Source: Bacteroidota bacterium (GTDB lineage Bacteria; Bacteroidota; Bacteroidia; NS11-12g; UBA955). From it: a DNA stretch of 64,000 nucleotides. The position numbers and the translations under genes are program-made. Under the pieces are notes generated by a model that was not told the origin of the DNA, made no database searches, and was given only the letters and a program-made list of their open reading frames with translations. Positions 35,334 to 46,300 of the stretch are shown in pieces (the stretch's first letter is position 1; every line of letters begins with the position of its first letter). Where the stretch lies: positions 62,001 to 126,000 of the forward strand of contig CAUJCT010000053.1 of assembly GCA_963169345.1 (NCBI GenBank), in the 5' to 3' direction.

Positions 35334-36572
35334 TTATTGTACAGACTGACTTATGATCCAAGCTTCACTCCAGGCCGCTTGAAAATTAAAACCTCCTGTA
35401 AGTGCATCTATATTCAAAACCTCACCTGCCATATATAAACCTTTAACCAATTTACTCTCCATGGTTCTAAAATCAATTTCCTTTAAATCAACTCCACCAG
35501 CTGTAACGAATTCTTCCTTAAATGTACTCTTACCATTTACCTGCAAGTTAAGTGCACTCAGGTTGACTGCTAATGTCATTAAATCTTTTTTTGAACTGTC
35601 AGCCCAAATAACATCGGCACTACCAAATGAAAATTCAACTATTTTATACCATAAACGAGAAGGTATGCCATACAAACTGGTATTTAAAATGAGTTTCCTT
35701 CCGTTGTCATTTTTATGTTTAATCAGTTCTGCCTGGGTAAGTTCTGTATTTAAACCGCTTAAATTAATTTGAATTTCAAACTTATAATTTAACTGATTAA
35801 GCAGCCTTGCAGCAACTGAAGACAATTTTAAAACGGATGGTCCACTCAAGCCCCAATGCGTTATTAACATTGGTCCTTCCTGTATAAGCATACTTTCCTT
35901 CAGGCGCATAGATTGCATAGTTGCCTTATCTGCCAATAATTTTATTTTGGCTTTTGCAACACTTAGACCCATTAATCCATCAATTATGGGATGTTGAATA
36001 TTAAATGTAAATAATGAAGGAACAGGATGTACAATCTGGTGGCCTAAATCTTTTAATATCTTCCAGAAAAACTCACTGCTGCCTGTTGCAACAACAATAT
36101 TCCGGCTTCTGCATTTAACAGCATCAACTTCAAATTCGAAATTATTTTCGGTGCGTACAACAGATTTAACTCCTGACTTTACGTGAATTTTAATACTGTG
36201 CTTTGAGCAAGCCTCATAAAAACAATCTATAATAGTTTGAGAATCATCGGTAACAGGAAACATTCTTCCATCCGGTTCCGCTTTAATCTGTACACCTTTA
36301 GCAGCGAACCAATCTATGGTTGATTTAGGATTGAATCTATTGAAAACTGAAAGGAGTTCACGACCACCACGGGGATAAAAATTGCAGAGCAGTATAGGAT
36401 CGAAACAATTGTGCGTGACATTGCATCTGCCACCTCCGCTTACTTTAACTTTACCGAGACAAGATGGACTCTTCTCAAAAATTTCAACTTTCCAATTTGG
36501 ATGTTTTTCTTTGATATTTATAGCTGCAAAGAAACCGGCAGCACCACCACCTATGATGGATACATCCAGCAT
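35334..36572 (-). CDS. HI0933/BaiN-family FAD flavoprotein
   Basis: The 412-residue protein starts with the dinucleotide-binding fold VSIIGGGAAGFFAAINIKEK, followed by KVKVSGGGRCNVTHNCFDP, which is diagnostic for the HI0933 family. Near the C-terminus comes FVTAGGVDLKEIDFRTMESK, and then LYMAGEVLNIDALTGGFNFQAAWSEAW, the second FAD-binding motif. Members reduce C=C bonds (BaiN in bile acid metabolism) or act on still unknown substrates. It is the last of three leftward genes (pssA, purS, this one), 10 bases after the purS stop. Confidence 0.93.
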   Translation of the reverse strand: MLDVSIIGGGAAGFFAAINIKEKHPNWKVEIFEKSPSCLGKVKVSGGGRCNVTHNCFDPILLCNFYPRGGRELLSVFNRFNPKSTIDWFAAKGVQIKAEPDGRMFPVTDDSQTIIDCFYEACSKHSIKIHVKSGVKSVVRTENNFEFEVDAVKCRSRNIVVATGSSEFFWKILKDLGHQIVHPVPSLFTFNIQHPIIDGLMGLSVAKAKIKLLADKATMQSMRLKESMLIQEGPMLITHWGLSGPSVLKLSSVAARLLNQLNYKFEIQINLSGLNTELTQAELIKHKNDNGRKLILNTSLYGIPSRLWYKIVEFSFGSADVIWADSSKKDLMTLAVNLSALNLQVNGKSTFKEEFVTAGGVDLKEIDFRTMESKLVKGLYMAGEVLNIDALTGGFNFQAAWSEAWIISQSVQ

Positions 36573-36582
36573 ATTTTGAAGC

Positions 36583-36834
36583 TTAGAGGGCTTTTACTCT
36601 GATGGTATAGCTTTCCATTACCAGGTTAGCTAAAAGTTTTTTACTGGCCTCTTCCGCCTGAGCATGTGCTTCGCTTTCAGAGGCAGCATTTGTTTCGTAC
36701 ATGATGCATTTACCAACACGAACGTTGTCAATACCATTAAATCCAATACTGTGTAAACCTGTAGTGACGGCTTTACCCTGTGGATCTAACAATTCCTTGC
36801 GCGGCATAACTTCTATTTCAACGGAAAATTTCAT
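36583..36834 (-). CDS. purS: Phosphoribosylformylglycinamidine synthase subunit PurS
   Basis: PurS is the small subunit of the FGAM synthase complex with PurL and PurQ in purine synthesis. The 83-residue product fits the family in length and pattern: FSVEIEVMPRKELLDPQGKA, GLHSIGFNGIDNVRVGKC and a C-terminal LLANLVMESYTIRVK strand. Its ATG overlaps the pssA stop by one base (TAATG). purL and purQ are not in this window, so the complex is encoded at separate places. Confidence 0.92.
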   Translation of the reverse strand: MKFSVEIEVMPRKELLDPQGKAVTTGLHSIGFNGIDNVRVGKCIMYETNAASESEAHAQAEEASKKLLANLVMESYTIRVKAL

Positions 36835-37523
36835 TACTTTCTTTTTGCGGCAAAATTAATTAGAATAGATGACAAAACATAGGCTGCATAAAATATTGGT
36901 ATACACAACCAACCAAAAAAGAGCAGAGACGCCACTCCTGTTAATAATAAAAATACAAATTGAGCGACAGGTTGCTCTTTACCTTTTTTAAATTTAAGAG
37001 CCGGCATTGGTATTTCACTTACCAGAAGTAATGATACAATTACACAATATAAAATGAAAATCCAGGCGTGTTCAAAGATAAAATCCTTAACAGGCGAATC
37101 TATGATGCCCCAAGCTACACAGCTAAGTCCGGTAATAGGTGTAGGCACTCCGATAAATGAACTGCTTTGACGGGTATCTACATTAAATTTTGCCAGTCTG
37201 TAAGCTGAAAATAATGCCAGTAATATGAATGCATAACGTGCAGTTCCCTCTATCAAATCAGCCGAATAGTATAACATAAATGCCGGTGCAACACCAAATG
37301 TTACAAGATCTGCCAGTGAATCGAGTTGCTTTCCCAACTCACCATCTGCTTTGAGTAAACGCGCCAGAAAACCATCAAAAAAATCTAATACAGCCGCTAA
37401 AATTGTGAGATAAACGGCATTCTCAGGATGACCATTAAAAATCTGATGGATGGATAAAACGCCACAACTAAGATTACCGAGGGTAAATAAGTTCGGTATT
37501 TGTTTAATAGCCTTCAAATACAT
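36834..37523 (-). CDS. pssA: CDP-diacylglycerol-serine O-phosphatidyltransferase
   Basis: This enzyme makes phosphatidylserine, the precursor of phosphatidylethanolamine, from CDP-diacylglycerol and serine. The 229-residue membrane protein starts KAIKQIPNLFTLGNLSCGVL. It has the CDP-alcohol phosphotransferase signature DFFDGFLARLLKADGELGKQ followed by LDSLAD (DGxxARxxxxxxxxGxxxDxxxD). About six membrane helices follow. It heads the pssA-purS-flavoprotein unit. TACTTTGCAGC stands immediately before the ATG, a promoter-like motif one base short of TAnnTTTG. cdsA, which makes its substrate, is at 2000-2836. Confidence 0.94.
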   Translation of the reverse strand: MYLKAIKQIPNLFTLGNLSCGVLSIHQIFNGHPENAVYLTILAAVLDFFDGFLARLLKADGELGKQLDSLADLVTFGVAPAFMLYYSADLIEGTARYAFILLALFSAYRLAKFNVDTRQSSSFIGVPTPITGLSCVAWGIIDSPVKDFIFEHAWIFILYCVIVSLLLVSEIPMPALKFKKGKEQPVAQFVFLLLTGVASLLFFGWLCIPIFYAAYVLSSILINFAAKRK

Positions 37524-37574
37524 GCTGCAAAGTAAAGGAAATGCAAACGTATTTTATATTAATTTATCCTCCCT

Positions 37575-39368
37575 TCAATAGGTCATTATCGACAAACCTG
37601 CACTGAGTCCATAGTTGAACAAGGAAGTTTTTGGAGAAGCTTTATCAAGTGGATTAATACCCGAAACTGCTTGTCTCCAGTATTTATTGGAAATATCTGC
37701 CATAACATGACTCTTAATAGTTAAGGCTAACCAGCCACCAAGGGCAATTCTCAAATCCAGTCCCACACCCAATAACAGTGTACCGTTGTTGTACTGAGTT
37801 GTTTTAATTTTCGAAAATGCCGGAGACATCTGATAGGTACTTGAATCGTCCTGTACATTTAGTGCTAGTCTGGAATAACCAAACATACCATATAAAGTTG
37901 GTGCAAAATGCCTTGAAACAGATGGCATAACTCCTAAAACTTCATAAATACTAAACCCTCCCAGTTTATAATTGTATCGTCCGTTCTGAAACTTTTGTGT
38001 TTGAAATGATCTAAACATAAACCCTGCAGTGGAACCATGATTTTTTGCCACAAAACCAAATTCAAAAGTTAAAACATTAGGGTCAAATGCTTTTTTATTG
38101 ACAGGATCTAAAGCTGCATTCAGATTATCGAAATTGAAAACGGAAATTCCTACCCCAAAGTCAATTGAAGATAAAAACGGGTTCTTCATTTTATCTTTAG
38201 GATTATTGGTATATGGCAAATCTGGAGCGTAAAGTACTAAATACTGATAGTTAGATGCAAGAAGGCTGTCGTCTGCATCAATTTCAAACAGTTTGGTTGC
38301 AGCACCATCCATTTTAGTCTTGTATTTATAAATGATTTCACTCTCTTCATGAAAATCGCTTTCATAAGCATCGTATCCGTAATAAATAGCAATGTTCATG
38401 ACCTCACCTTTGTACTTACTGTCATTTAATCTTTTTGCCATTGGGCTGTGATCCCACCAGTCGCAATCACTTTTAACCTGATCAAATCCGATATGACATC
38501 TGCCAAATTGGCCAAATACAGTTCGATTAGAATCAGTATCCAAAATAGCACTTAAGTTTTTAAGCAAGAAACGCTCGCGATAGATGAACTGCTGAGGGGT
38601 ACGTTCATAACTCTTATAGAGCATATAGTCTCTAAGTGATTCCATTGATTTGTCAAAAACATCAAACTGATTTCCCAGATATGTTTTAAAGTCATTCCGC
38701 AACATTTTATAGTTGACTAAAATAGAATCGATTGTTTTTTCATCAGAAATACTTGGACCGGCCATATAGTAATTCATGAAACTGTACTGCAGATATTCCT
38801 CGGAATATTGTACACTTTGTTTATACTCAGCAAATGAGCGTATGGTTTCTCTTAAAAACTGAAGGGATTCTGGTACCATTGAATCGCTTTTAAGAATGCG
38901 GGCCATCAAAACAGGTGCATCATCAGGAAATCGCTCAATATCGACACCATGTACATGCACTTTTAATGAATCCGGTAATGTCTGATTCCAGGTTCTCAGA
39001 TTCTTGTAGAATTGAAGATAGGTATATGCCGTTGTTCTCACGAGTTGATCATAATAACTTGAATCACCGTTGATGTATTGGTCGATCATATAACCTCTGA
39101 CATAACCGAGCTCAATTACCAGATCCTTCACACCTCTGTGAGCGTGTAAATATTTTAATAACTGTAGTTCCAGATCATTGTTGAATTCAGCATAACTATG
39201 GTTTTCACCTGCTAAAAATATCCTGTATGGGCTTAAACTTGAATCAAGAATATCAAGATTATGCAATTTGTAAATTTCGGTATCCGGTTCATAGTAAAAG
39301 TCTTGTGCAGTTAAACTATTATTGGAGATAAACAGAAGAAAAAAGGTACAGAAGGAATAAAATTTCAT
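37575..39368 (-). CDS. Erythromycin-esterase/ChaN-like domain fused to an outer-membrane beta-barrel
   Basis: The ATG at 39368 gives the signal peptide MKFYSFCTFFLLFISNNSLTAQ; the longer frame to 39443 adds an unlikely segment. Residues about 45-390 resemble the EreA/ChaN/TIKI superfamily: IFLAGENHSYAEFNNDLELQ, VIELGYVRGYMIDQYI, HGVDIERF and a later GQFGRCHIGFDQ, supplying conserved Glu and His residues. From about residue 400 the sequence is barrel-like (SIDFGVGISVFNFDN, GSTAGFMFRSFQT, LLLGVGLDLRIALGG) and ends in LSAGLSIMTY. The domain family cleaves esters or peptides or binds heme; the substrate here is unknown. Confidence 0.7.
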   Translation of the reverse strand: MKFYSFCTFFLLFISNNSLTAQDFYYEPDTEIYKLHNLDILDSSLSPYRIFLAGENHSYAEFNNDLELQLLKYLHAHRGVKDLVIELGYVRGYMIDQYINGDSSYYDQLVRTTAYTYLQFYKNLRTWNQTLPDSLKVHVHGVDIERFPDDAPVLMARILKSDSMVPESLQFLRETIRSFAEYKQSVQYSEEYLQYSFMNYYMAGPSISDEKTIDSILVNYKMLRNDFKTYLGNQFDVFDKSMESLRDYMLYKSYERTPQQFIYRERFLLKNLSAILDTDSNRTVFGQFGRCHIGFDQVKSDCDWWDHSPMAKRLNDSKYKGEVMNIAIYYGYDAYESDFHEESEIIYKYKTKMDGAATKLFEIDADDSLLASNYQYLVLYAPDLPYTNNPKDKMKNPFLSSIDFGVGISVFNFDNLNAALDPVNKKAFDPNVLTFEFGFVAKNHGSTAGFMFRSFQTQKFQNGRYNYKLGGFSIYEVLGVMPSVSRHFAPTLYGMFGYSRLALNVQDDSSTYQMSPAFSKIKTTQYNNGTLLLGVGLDLRIALGGWLALTIKSHVMADISNKYWRQAVSGINPLDKASPKTSLFNYGLSAGLSIMTY

Positions 39369-39552
39369 ATTTCGAGCAAAAATAATCGAAAAACAAATCT
39401 TCACCTCATTTATTTCGATATACAAATAAAAGTTCCGATTCATTCCATTTACCTTTATTAATGACGAGTCTTATTGCATCGGAATTAGGACTACTATTAC
39501 AAAAAACTATAAATGAATAGATATTTTAATTCAAGGCCAATAGAGGTAAATT

Positions 39553-39582
39553 TTTGTATTAGGAAATAAAGTATTATCTTTG
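39553..39582 (+). promoter_or_regulatory. Promoter of guaB
   Basis: TTTG (39553-39556) and TATCTTTG (39575-39582) are 18 bases apart, followed by CACCGCA. The ATG is 28 bases past the -7 element. Confidence 0.8.
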
Positions 39583-39610
39583 CACCGCAAATAACAAAAC
39601 CATTATTTGC

Positions 39611-41101
39611 ATGGCCAAGTCCAAAAAATCCCCTATAGACTTTACGAACAAAATTGCCGGAGACAGCCTGACCTTTGATGATGTGCTGGTACTTCCACGA
39701 TTCAGCGAAATTCTTCCCAGAGACGTAGTCACCAAAACCAAACTAACTAAAAACATTTCAATTAACATTCCAATTGTTTCAGCAGCAATGGATACAGTTA
39801 CTGAGAGTACAATGGCAATAGCTATGGCCAGAGAAGGTGGTATTGGTATCATTCACAAAAATATGAGCATTTCTCAGCAAGCCAGAGAAGTTATGAAGGT
39901 GAAGCGCAGCGAAAGCGGCATGATTCAAAACCCTATAACTCTTACAGGCGAAGCTACTCTTAGAGATGCATTGAAATTAATGAAAGAACACCATATTGGT
40001 GGAATTCCAATTGTAGATTCTAAAAGCAATCTGGTTGGCATTATTACCAACCGCGATTTGAGGTTTGAAAAAAATACCGGTAAAAAAATCAAAGAGGTAA
40101 TGACTAAAAATAAATTAGTGACCGGTCAGATGGGCACTGATTTAATCATGGCAGAGGAAATTCTTCAAAAACACAAAATCGAAAAACTGCCGATAGTTGA
40201 CAAGAAAGGTAAACTGGTTGGATTAATTACCTACAAAGACATTCAAAAAGTTAAAAGCTATCCGAAAGCCTGTAAAGACAAATTTGGCAGATTAATCGCC
40301 GGTGCAGCCGTTGGTATAACTTCAGATACACTTGACAGGGTTAAAGCATTGGTAGATGCCGAAGTTGACGTCATTACTCTGGATACCGCTCACGGTCATT
40401 CGAAAGGTGTTATAGTTGAACTGAAAAAAATTAAGAAAGCGTTCCCTAAGTTAGATGTCATCGTTGGTAATGTGGCCACCGGAGCTGCTGCTAAAGCTTT
40501 GGCAGAAGCAGGTGCAGACGCCATTAAAGTTGGAGTTGGCCCGGGAAGTATTTGTACTACTCGTATCATTGCAGGTATTGGTGTACCTCAGCTTTCAGCC
40601 ATTATGGACAGTGCAGCTGCAGTGCAAGGAACCGGAGTACCAATCATCGCTGATGGAGGTATTCGTTACAGTGGCGATTTGGTTAAAGCTTTAGTTGCCG
40701 GTGCAAGTACGGTTATGGCAGGCAGTCTATTTGCAGGAACTGAAGAAAGTCCGGGAGAAACAAGCATCTACGAAGGCAGAATGGTTAAATCTTATCGCGG
40801 TATGGGTAGTATCGAAGCAATGAAAGAAGGCTCAAAAGATCGCTATTTTCAGGATGCTGAGGAAGAAATATCCAAACTGGTACCTGAAGGTATTGTGGGT
40901 ACAGTGCCTTTTAAAGGTCGCGTCGGAGAAGTATTGTATCAATATGTTGGTGGTCTGAGAGCAGGAATGGGCTACTGTGGTGCTGCAACTATTGAAGATT
41001 TACAAACTGCTCAGTTTGTAAGAATCAGCAATGCAGGTATCAAAGAAAGCCATCCCCACGATATAAAAATTACTAAAGAAGCTCCAAATTACAGCCGCTA
41101 A
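39611..41101 (+). CDS. guaB: Inosine-5'-monophosphate dehydrogenase
   Basis: IMPDH oxidises IMP to XMP, the committed step of GMP synthesis. In the 496-residue enzyme the barrel starts with [18 protein letters not shown]. Two CBS domains are inserted at about residues 100-220 ([20 protein letters not shown] and [19 protein letters not shown]). The active-site loop [15 protein letters not shown] has the catalytic Cys315. [14 protein letters not shown] and the flap [10 protein letters not shown] complete the active site. The length is normal. It has its own promoter and is followed after 47 bases by a DUF4340 gene on the same strand. Confidence 0.98.
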   Translation: MAKSKKSPIDFTNKIAGDSLTFDDVLVLPRFSEILPRDVVTKTKLTKNISINIPIVSAAMDTVTESTMAIAMAREGGIGIIHKNMSISQQAREVMKVKRSESGMIQNPITLTGEATLRDALKLMKEHHIGGIPIVDSKSNLVGIITNRDLRFEKNTGKKIKEVMTKNKLVTGQMGTDLIMAEEILQKHKIEKLPIVDKKGKLVGLITYKDIQKVKSYPKACKDKFGRLIAGAAVGITSDTLDRVKALVDAEVDVITLDTAHGHSKGVIVELKKIKKAFPKLDVIVGNVATGAAAKALAEAGADAIKVGVGPGSICTTRIIAGIGVPQLSAIMDSAAAVQGTGVPIIADGGIRYSGDLVKALVAGASTVMAGSLFAGTEESPGETSIYEGRMVKSYRGMGSIEAMKEGSKDRYFQDAEEEISKLVPEGIVGTVPFKGRVGEVLYQYVGGLRAGMGYCGAATIEDLQTAQFVRISNAGIKESHPHDIKITKEAPNYSR

Positions 41102-41148
41102 CGCAGCATTATAGTCTGTTTTGTTGTCTATATCCCTGCATAAACATC

Positions 41149-42168
41149 ATGAATAAAAAAACACTTTTTCTATTAGGCGCATTGGCTCTGGTGATTGCTT
41201 TGTTTTTTCTGCTAAGAAAGAATACAGGCAACACTCTTAAAGGCGATGAACATGATTTTGCTTATTCATCTACTAAGGATATAGATAAAATTTTTATTTC
41301 CAATAAAAGAACCGGTAAATATGTTATTCTGAAGAAAGTTGACAGTGCCAATTGGATTGTCAACGATAGTTTCAAGGTCAATATTCATCAGATTAATACG
41401 CTATTTGAAGGTTTCAGGAAGATGAAAGTAAAACGTCCTGCTTCAAAAAATGAACTTTTTACAGTTAAGAGAGAAATCGCTGTAAACGGCACCAAAGTTG
41501 AAGTATACGAAAATGGTCAGTTGTCTAAAGTATACTATGTTGGAAACAACACCAGAGATGAAATGGGCACCTTCTTTTTAATGGACAAAGCCGAAGAGCC
41601 CTATGTCATGCATATTCCCGGATTTAATGGATATATAGGTGGTCGTTACCATTATCAGTTAGAAGCCTGGAGAAGTAAAAATATTTTCAATCAAAAAGCT
41701 GAAGATATAGCCAGCATTCAAGTTCAATGGACAGGCGACCCTGCTGCTTCTTTTACAATTGATAACAATGGAAAAGACCCAATACTTTCAGGTAATGGCA
41801 AAAACTTTTCTAACAACTCAGAAGCAAATCTTAACAAGATTAAATCTTATCTTAAACTCTGGGAGAACTTGTCTTTTGAAGGATTTCCTATTGATTTGAA
41901 TCCTCAAAAAATAGACTCTATCTCTAAAACTACCCCGTTTCTAACGCTTATAGTTACCGACAAAAAGGGTAAAATTACTAAACTGAGTATACACAATAAA
42001 GGACTAAAGCGCGACTCCAATATTCAAATGGACGATAATGGAAATCCCCTTCAGTTTGATATCGAAACATTCTACGCTTTTATAAATGACAACAACAAAG
42101 AGGTAGTTCAGATTCAAGACTATGTCTTTGGTAAAGTTATGAAAAAACTATCTGAGTTCAGATTATGA
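41149..42168 (+). CDS. DUF4340-like membrane-anchored protein
   Basis: The 339-residue product has one N-terminal membrane segment (KTLFLLGALALVIALFFLL) and a large outside domain. The pattern STKDIDKIFISNKRTGKYVILKKVD followed by WIVNDSFKVN agrees with DUF4340 proteins, whose repeats of strand-rich units often accompany gliding-type ABC transporter genes (GldG). Neither GldF nor GldG is here. The function is unknown. Its stop overlaps the ApbE-like lipoprotein gene by ATGA, so the two are probably one unit. Confidence 0.7.
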   Translation: MNKKTLFLLGALALVIALFFLLRKNTGNTLKGDEHDFAYSSTKDIDKIFISNKRTGKYVILKKVDSANWIVNDSFKVNIHQINTLFEGFRKMKVKRPASKNELFTVKREIAVNGTKVEVYENGQLSKVYYVGNNTRDEMGTFFLMDKAEEPYVMHIPGFNGYIGGRYHYQLEAWRSKNIFNQKAEDIASIQVQWTGDPAASFTIDNNGKDPILSGNGKNFSNNSEANLNKIKSYLKLWENLSFEGFPIDLNPQKIDSISKTTPFLTLIVTDKKGKITKLSIHNKGLKRDSNIQMDDNGNPLQFDIETFYAFINDNNKEVVQIQDYVFGKVMKKLSEFRL

Positions 42169-43220
42169 CCTTAAGATTAAACTATATTAGTAACTTCATT
42201 CTTTTCATTTGCTCAGTTTCCCTTTTTATTTCCTGCTCCCGAACTGTTAAACAGGAAAATGGTTATACTGTTTTAAAAGGCAAATTTCTGGATGAAAAAT
42301 ATGAAATAGCCTATGACAGTACCATTGATCTTGGCCAGTTAGTAGATAGTTTAATTAAAGAATCCGTTGCACAACTGAGTTCTTCAACCCCTAATTCAAT
42401 CGTATTTAAGTACAATTCCAATCAGGCAATTAGTGCCGCGCAGTCTGTATTTTTTCACAACAACGTTCATTATTTGCAGAATTTTGATAGCATTTGTACC
42501 AATCTCATATTAAAAACAGAGGGACGTTTTAATCCAGGACTAGGACAACTTGAGCAATACTGGTTCGAGATTTTTAAAAACAACGACAAAACAGAATGGT
42601 CAAAATATATAAGCGATAGTCTCAAAAAATTAGATTTTGGATTGGGTATTGAGTTTAATAATTTGATTCCTTTAAAACCCAATCAGCAAAAACAAATATG
42701 GACTGACCCAATATTAGGCGGATGTATTGCTGATAAAATTGCTGTTTTATTTGATTCTGTTTATGGTTTCAAGCACTATTACATCAACATTGCCGGTACT
42801 ATAAAAGCAAAAGGAGGTAATGGCACAGACGCTTTCTGGCCGATTAAAATTGAAAAACCTCAAATCAATACCCAGAAGATTATTCATTTTGCAGAAATTC
42901 CATTAAAAAACTACGCTATATCCACTAAAACCAATTTCCGAAAATTCCATTTCTTAAAAGGTCATCGATACAGCCTGGCATTGGATGCCTTAGAAGGTTA
43001 TCCTGCCAAAAATGAAATTCTGAGTGTATCTATACAAGCCCCAAGTGCACTCGAAGCGACATCCGTTGCTTTAGCCTGTCAGGTTATTGGACTCGAGAAA
43101 TCAAAAGTCCTGGTAGAAAGTAACCCAAATTTGAAAGCTTTCATTATTTTTGAAAAAGATGGTATTTTAGAGCATTGGGCAACCTCAAATATATCTTTCG
43201 TATTAAACACAAAAGAGTAA
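42165..43220 (+). CDS. ApbE-like (FAD:protein FMN transferase family) lipoprotein, divergent
   Basis: A lipoprotein signal peptide with lipobox LFISC starts the 351-residue product. The middle agrees with ApbE: LKTEGRFNPGLGQLEQYWFE for the early family block, and HYYINIAGTIKAKGGNGTDAFWPIKIEKP for the nucleotide region. The last block LEATSVALACQVIGLEKSK matches the usual ADALATALFVMG. The Gly-Gly-Asp and Asp residues that bind magnesium in the active ApbE are changed (IAGT and LEATS), so activity is doubtful. ApbE attaches FMN to Rnf/Nqr subunits. It overlaps the DUF4340 gene. Confidence 0.7.
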   Translation: MTLRLNYISNFILFICSVSLFISCSRTVKQENGYTVLKGKFLDEKYEIAYDSTIDLGQLVDSLIKESVAQLSSSTPNSIVFKYNSNQAISAAQSVFFHNNVHYLQNFDSICTNLILKTEGRFNPGLGQLEQYWFEIFKNNDKTEWSKYISDSLKKLDFGLGIEFNNLIPLKPNQQKQIWTDPILGGCIADKIAVLFDSVYGFKHYYINIAGTIKAKGGNGTDAFWPIKIEKPQINTQKIIHFAEIPLKNYAISTKTNFRKFHFLKGHRYSLALDALEGYPAKNEILSVSIQAPSALEATSVALACQVIGLEKSKVLVESNPNLKAFIIFEKDGILEHWATSNISFVLNTKE

Positions 43221-43253
43221 TTTTAAAACTCAGTTTAGAAATTAAAGTCAATT

Positions 43254-43316
43254 TATTGACACATTTATCCAATTGTATACGTCTAAGTAAATAAAAGGGG
43301 TTAATTTGTGTCAATA
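43254..43316 (+). repeat. Long-spaced 10-bp inverted repeat upstream of the PKD adhesin gene
   Basis: TATTGACACA (43254-43263) and TGTGTCAATA (43307-43316) are exact inverted copies 43 bases apart, ending 19 bases before the ATG. This could be an operator or a leader stem. Confidence 0.5.
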
Positions 43317-43335
43317 CTAATAAATTTTTAAACCT

Positions 43336-46300
43336 ATGAATTCGTATTTGTGTTTTTACCGACTTTTAAAGTCCGCTATTTTACTTTTATTATTTACAGT
43401 TAGCTTGAATCTACAGGCTGGTATTATCGATGCTTCTGAAGATATCTGCATAGGCAACCTTGCCTACTTTAAAACAAAGGGCACTGGAAATATCACCAAT
43501 ATTAAATGGGAATTTGGGGATGGTTACACATCTCAAAGCAAAAGTCCGTTTCACTTATACAAAACAACAGGTTCGTTTTGGGTAAAAGTTGAAGTATCAA
43601 CTAATTCAGGTACTCAAATTGATTCAATAAAAGTGACAGTTCATGATCTGCCAACTGCAAAATTTACTATAGAGCACTTCGACTCTTGCTTCTATACAAA
43701 TGAATTAATAGTTAAAGACATCTCCAGCTCTTCAAACTCCAGCAATACCATAACAAAGCGACTGATAGTTTGGGGCGATGGTGAATTTTCACTGGATAAT
43801 AATCGTACATTAAATGAATTGGAAAGCCATCAATACAAAATGATGGATAAATATAAAATCAAAATGGAAATTACCGATAACAAGGGGTGTAAAGCCAATT
43901 ACACCGACTATGTTAGGATTTCCAATGGCACTAAAGCCAAAATAGATTATACCATCAATTATCCTTCCTGCACCGAATCTGAAGTTTGCTTTTCAAATAC
44001 CTCCAAAACAACCAATGGCAGCAGTCAGACTTATATCTGGCAATTTGATGGAGGAACACCTCAAAATCTGGCATACAATGATGTAAAGTGCTTCAAATCC
44101 AAACAAAATAAAGTTGTTACAGCAAAATTAATCATGAGTAATCCTGACAATACCTGTAAAACTTCTGATTCCATATCTGTCAGTTTAATTTCAGACAGCA
44201 TCAGTGGTAACTGGATTGTTAATGATACAGTATTTTGTTATGGCTCAGGAAAAAGTATAATGATATCTACACCTCCCGCTCAGGGATATTCTTATGAGTG
44301 GTCTATTAATAACATTAAAACCACCCATGTTCAAAGTTATATAAACAGTTTGCCTAAAGGTTTTAATTTACTTCCGGGTACACATCTGATTGAATGCACT
44401 GTATCTAAAGGTTCTTGTAAGTTAAATTATTCAACTAAAATCAAAGTAATAGGTCCGGTTGCACGTATGCGTATATATAACGACAAGCAATGTGATATAG
44501 ACGCCCGTGTGTTTTTTATAGATACTTCTTTAAATCTAAACAGAAAACATGCCATTTATCGTTGGACTGTTATAGATGCCGATGGGCCAAATTGTGAAAT
44601 TTACCGAGCACAAAACAAGAATAAATATCAAAACTGCAATATTTCACGCGATTGGTATGGAAAGCATGACTACACCACTCCAAGAGAATCTAACCCTATC
44701 CATTTGTTTGTTGCAGATACCTCTATAGGATGTTCCGATTCTACAACTGGAAAAATGGAGCATTTTCATTGTCTTTGCTGCAACCGAAATGGCAGTACCA
44801 GCATCTGTCAGGGTGATACATTTTTAACACTCAAAAAGAATGAAATCGGACCAAAAAGCTTTTCTCTGGATACCGGAAAAACATGGATGAAATTCCCTTC
44901 GCAAATCAATAAGCCTTATAAAGGTATGTATGGGGTGCTGTTTGCTTTCGAATTTAAAATACCAGACTGGGCCGAAGATTTTGGTGACGACTCCATTAAA
45001 ATCCACAGATACGATACCACAATTTTAGACACCATTTTTTCTCCTGATTTTTTATATGTAAAAGAGACAATGGATACAGCTTTGAGGCTTAGTGTTACCA
45101 ATATTTGCAAGCCTTTCAAGGCAAAAGTTGAATTTGTTAACCCTAAATTTAAAGCCGGAGATAAAATTATTATTAATTGGAAAGACAGTACCATACAGGA
45201 AATCAATTTCTACTCTGATTCTACTTTAGATTTTGTTACACATATTTACAATGTTCCGGGTCTTGATACAACTCTCGAATTTACATTTTACTCCAATGAA
45301 GGCTGTTTCAGAGCCAGAGGTTTAAAAATTAAATTTGGGAAAGGCCTCTTACTTCGAACTCTTGGACATCCTTGTCTGAATCAGGAGTTGTGTTTTAGTC
45401 CCGTTATAAGAAACTGGTTCAACGAGCCTAAATATAACGCATTAAAATCTGTTAAATGGTACTCAGAACTTGACTCCAACGGTTATAACGATTCTGAATA
45501 TTGTAGAATATTTAAAACGCATGGACCTAAGAACATCCGAATGATCTGTGAAGACTCCTTTGGTTGTTTGGATACCATTAATCAACTCATTCACATTAGG
45601 GAGTTAAAAGCAGGCATCTTTAATGACTCCAGAATATCTATATGCAGCGAACTCAAACAAATGTTCGACTCTTCCTACTATGTTTACAGCATTCCTGGTG
45701 ATGAAATCATAGAATATACATGGGATTTTGGTTCAGGTAAATACACAACCCTTGAAAAAGACCCTTTCCGTTCATTTGATGTAAAAGACAGTTTAATCAA
45801 AACTCAACACATTGTGATGGACAATAATGGCTGCTCAGACACTATCACTTACGACCTTATTGTAATAGGTTCTGTTCCGCAATTTGAACTTAAAGATACT
45901 ATTGGATGTGCACCACTAAAGGTCACATTTAGAAACACTTCATATAAATGTTCCAGTTATATTTGGGAATTCGACGATTATGACAATACGACACAAGAAG
46001 AAACATCCAAAAAAGATGCCTCGTTTATATATACCAAATCTGGAAAGTATTACCCTAAACTAATTGGTATAGATACTTTCTTCAATCCTTACACTGGTTC
46101 GGTCTACTATTGTCATGAAACCTATGACCCTAAGATTGCAGTAACAGTCTTTGATACAAAATTTGCAAAATTCACCTCACCAGATACTATTTGTTTAGGC
46201 GAAAATGCAGAGTTTATTTGTGAAGCTAATACCAATATGGTACGTTGGAATTTTGGCGATGGTGCTAAAGAGACCAGTACTTTTAAAGTAAGTAAAACCC

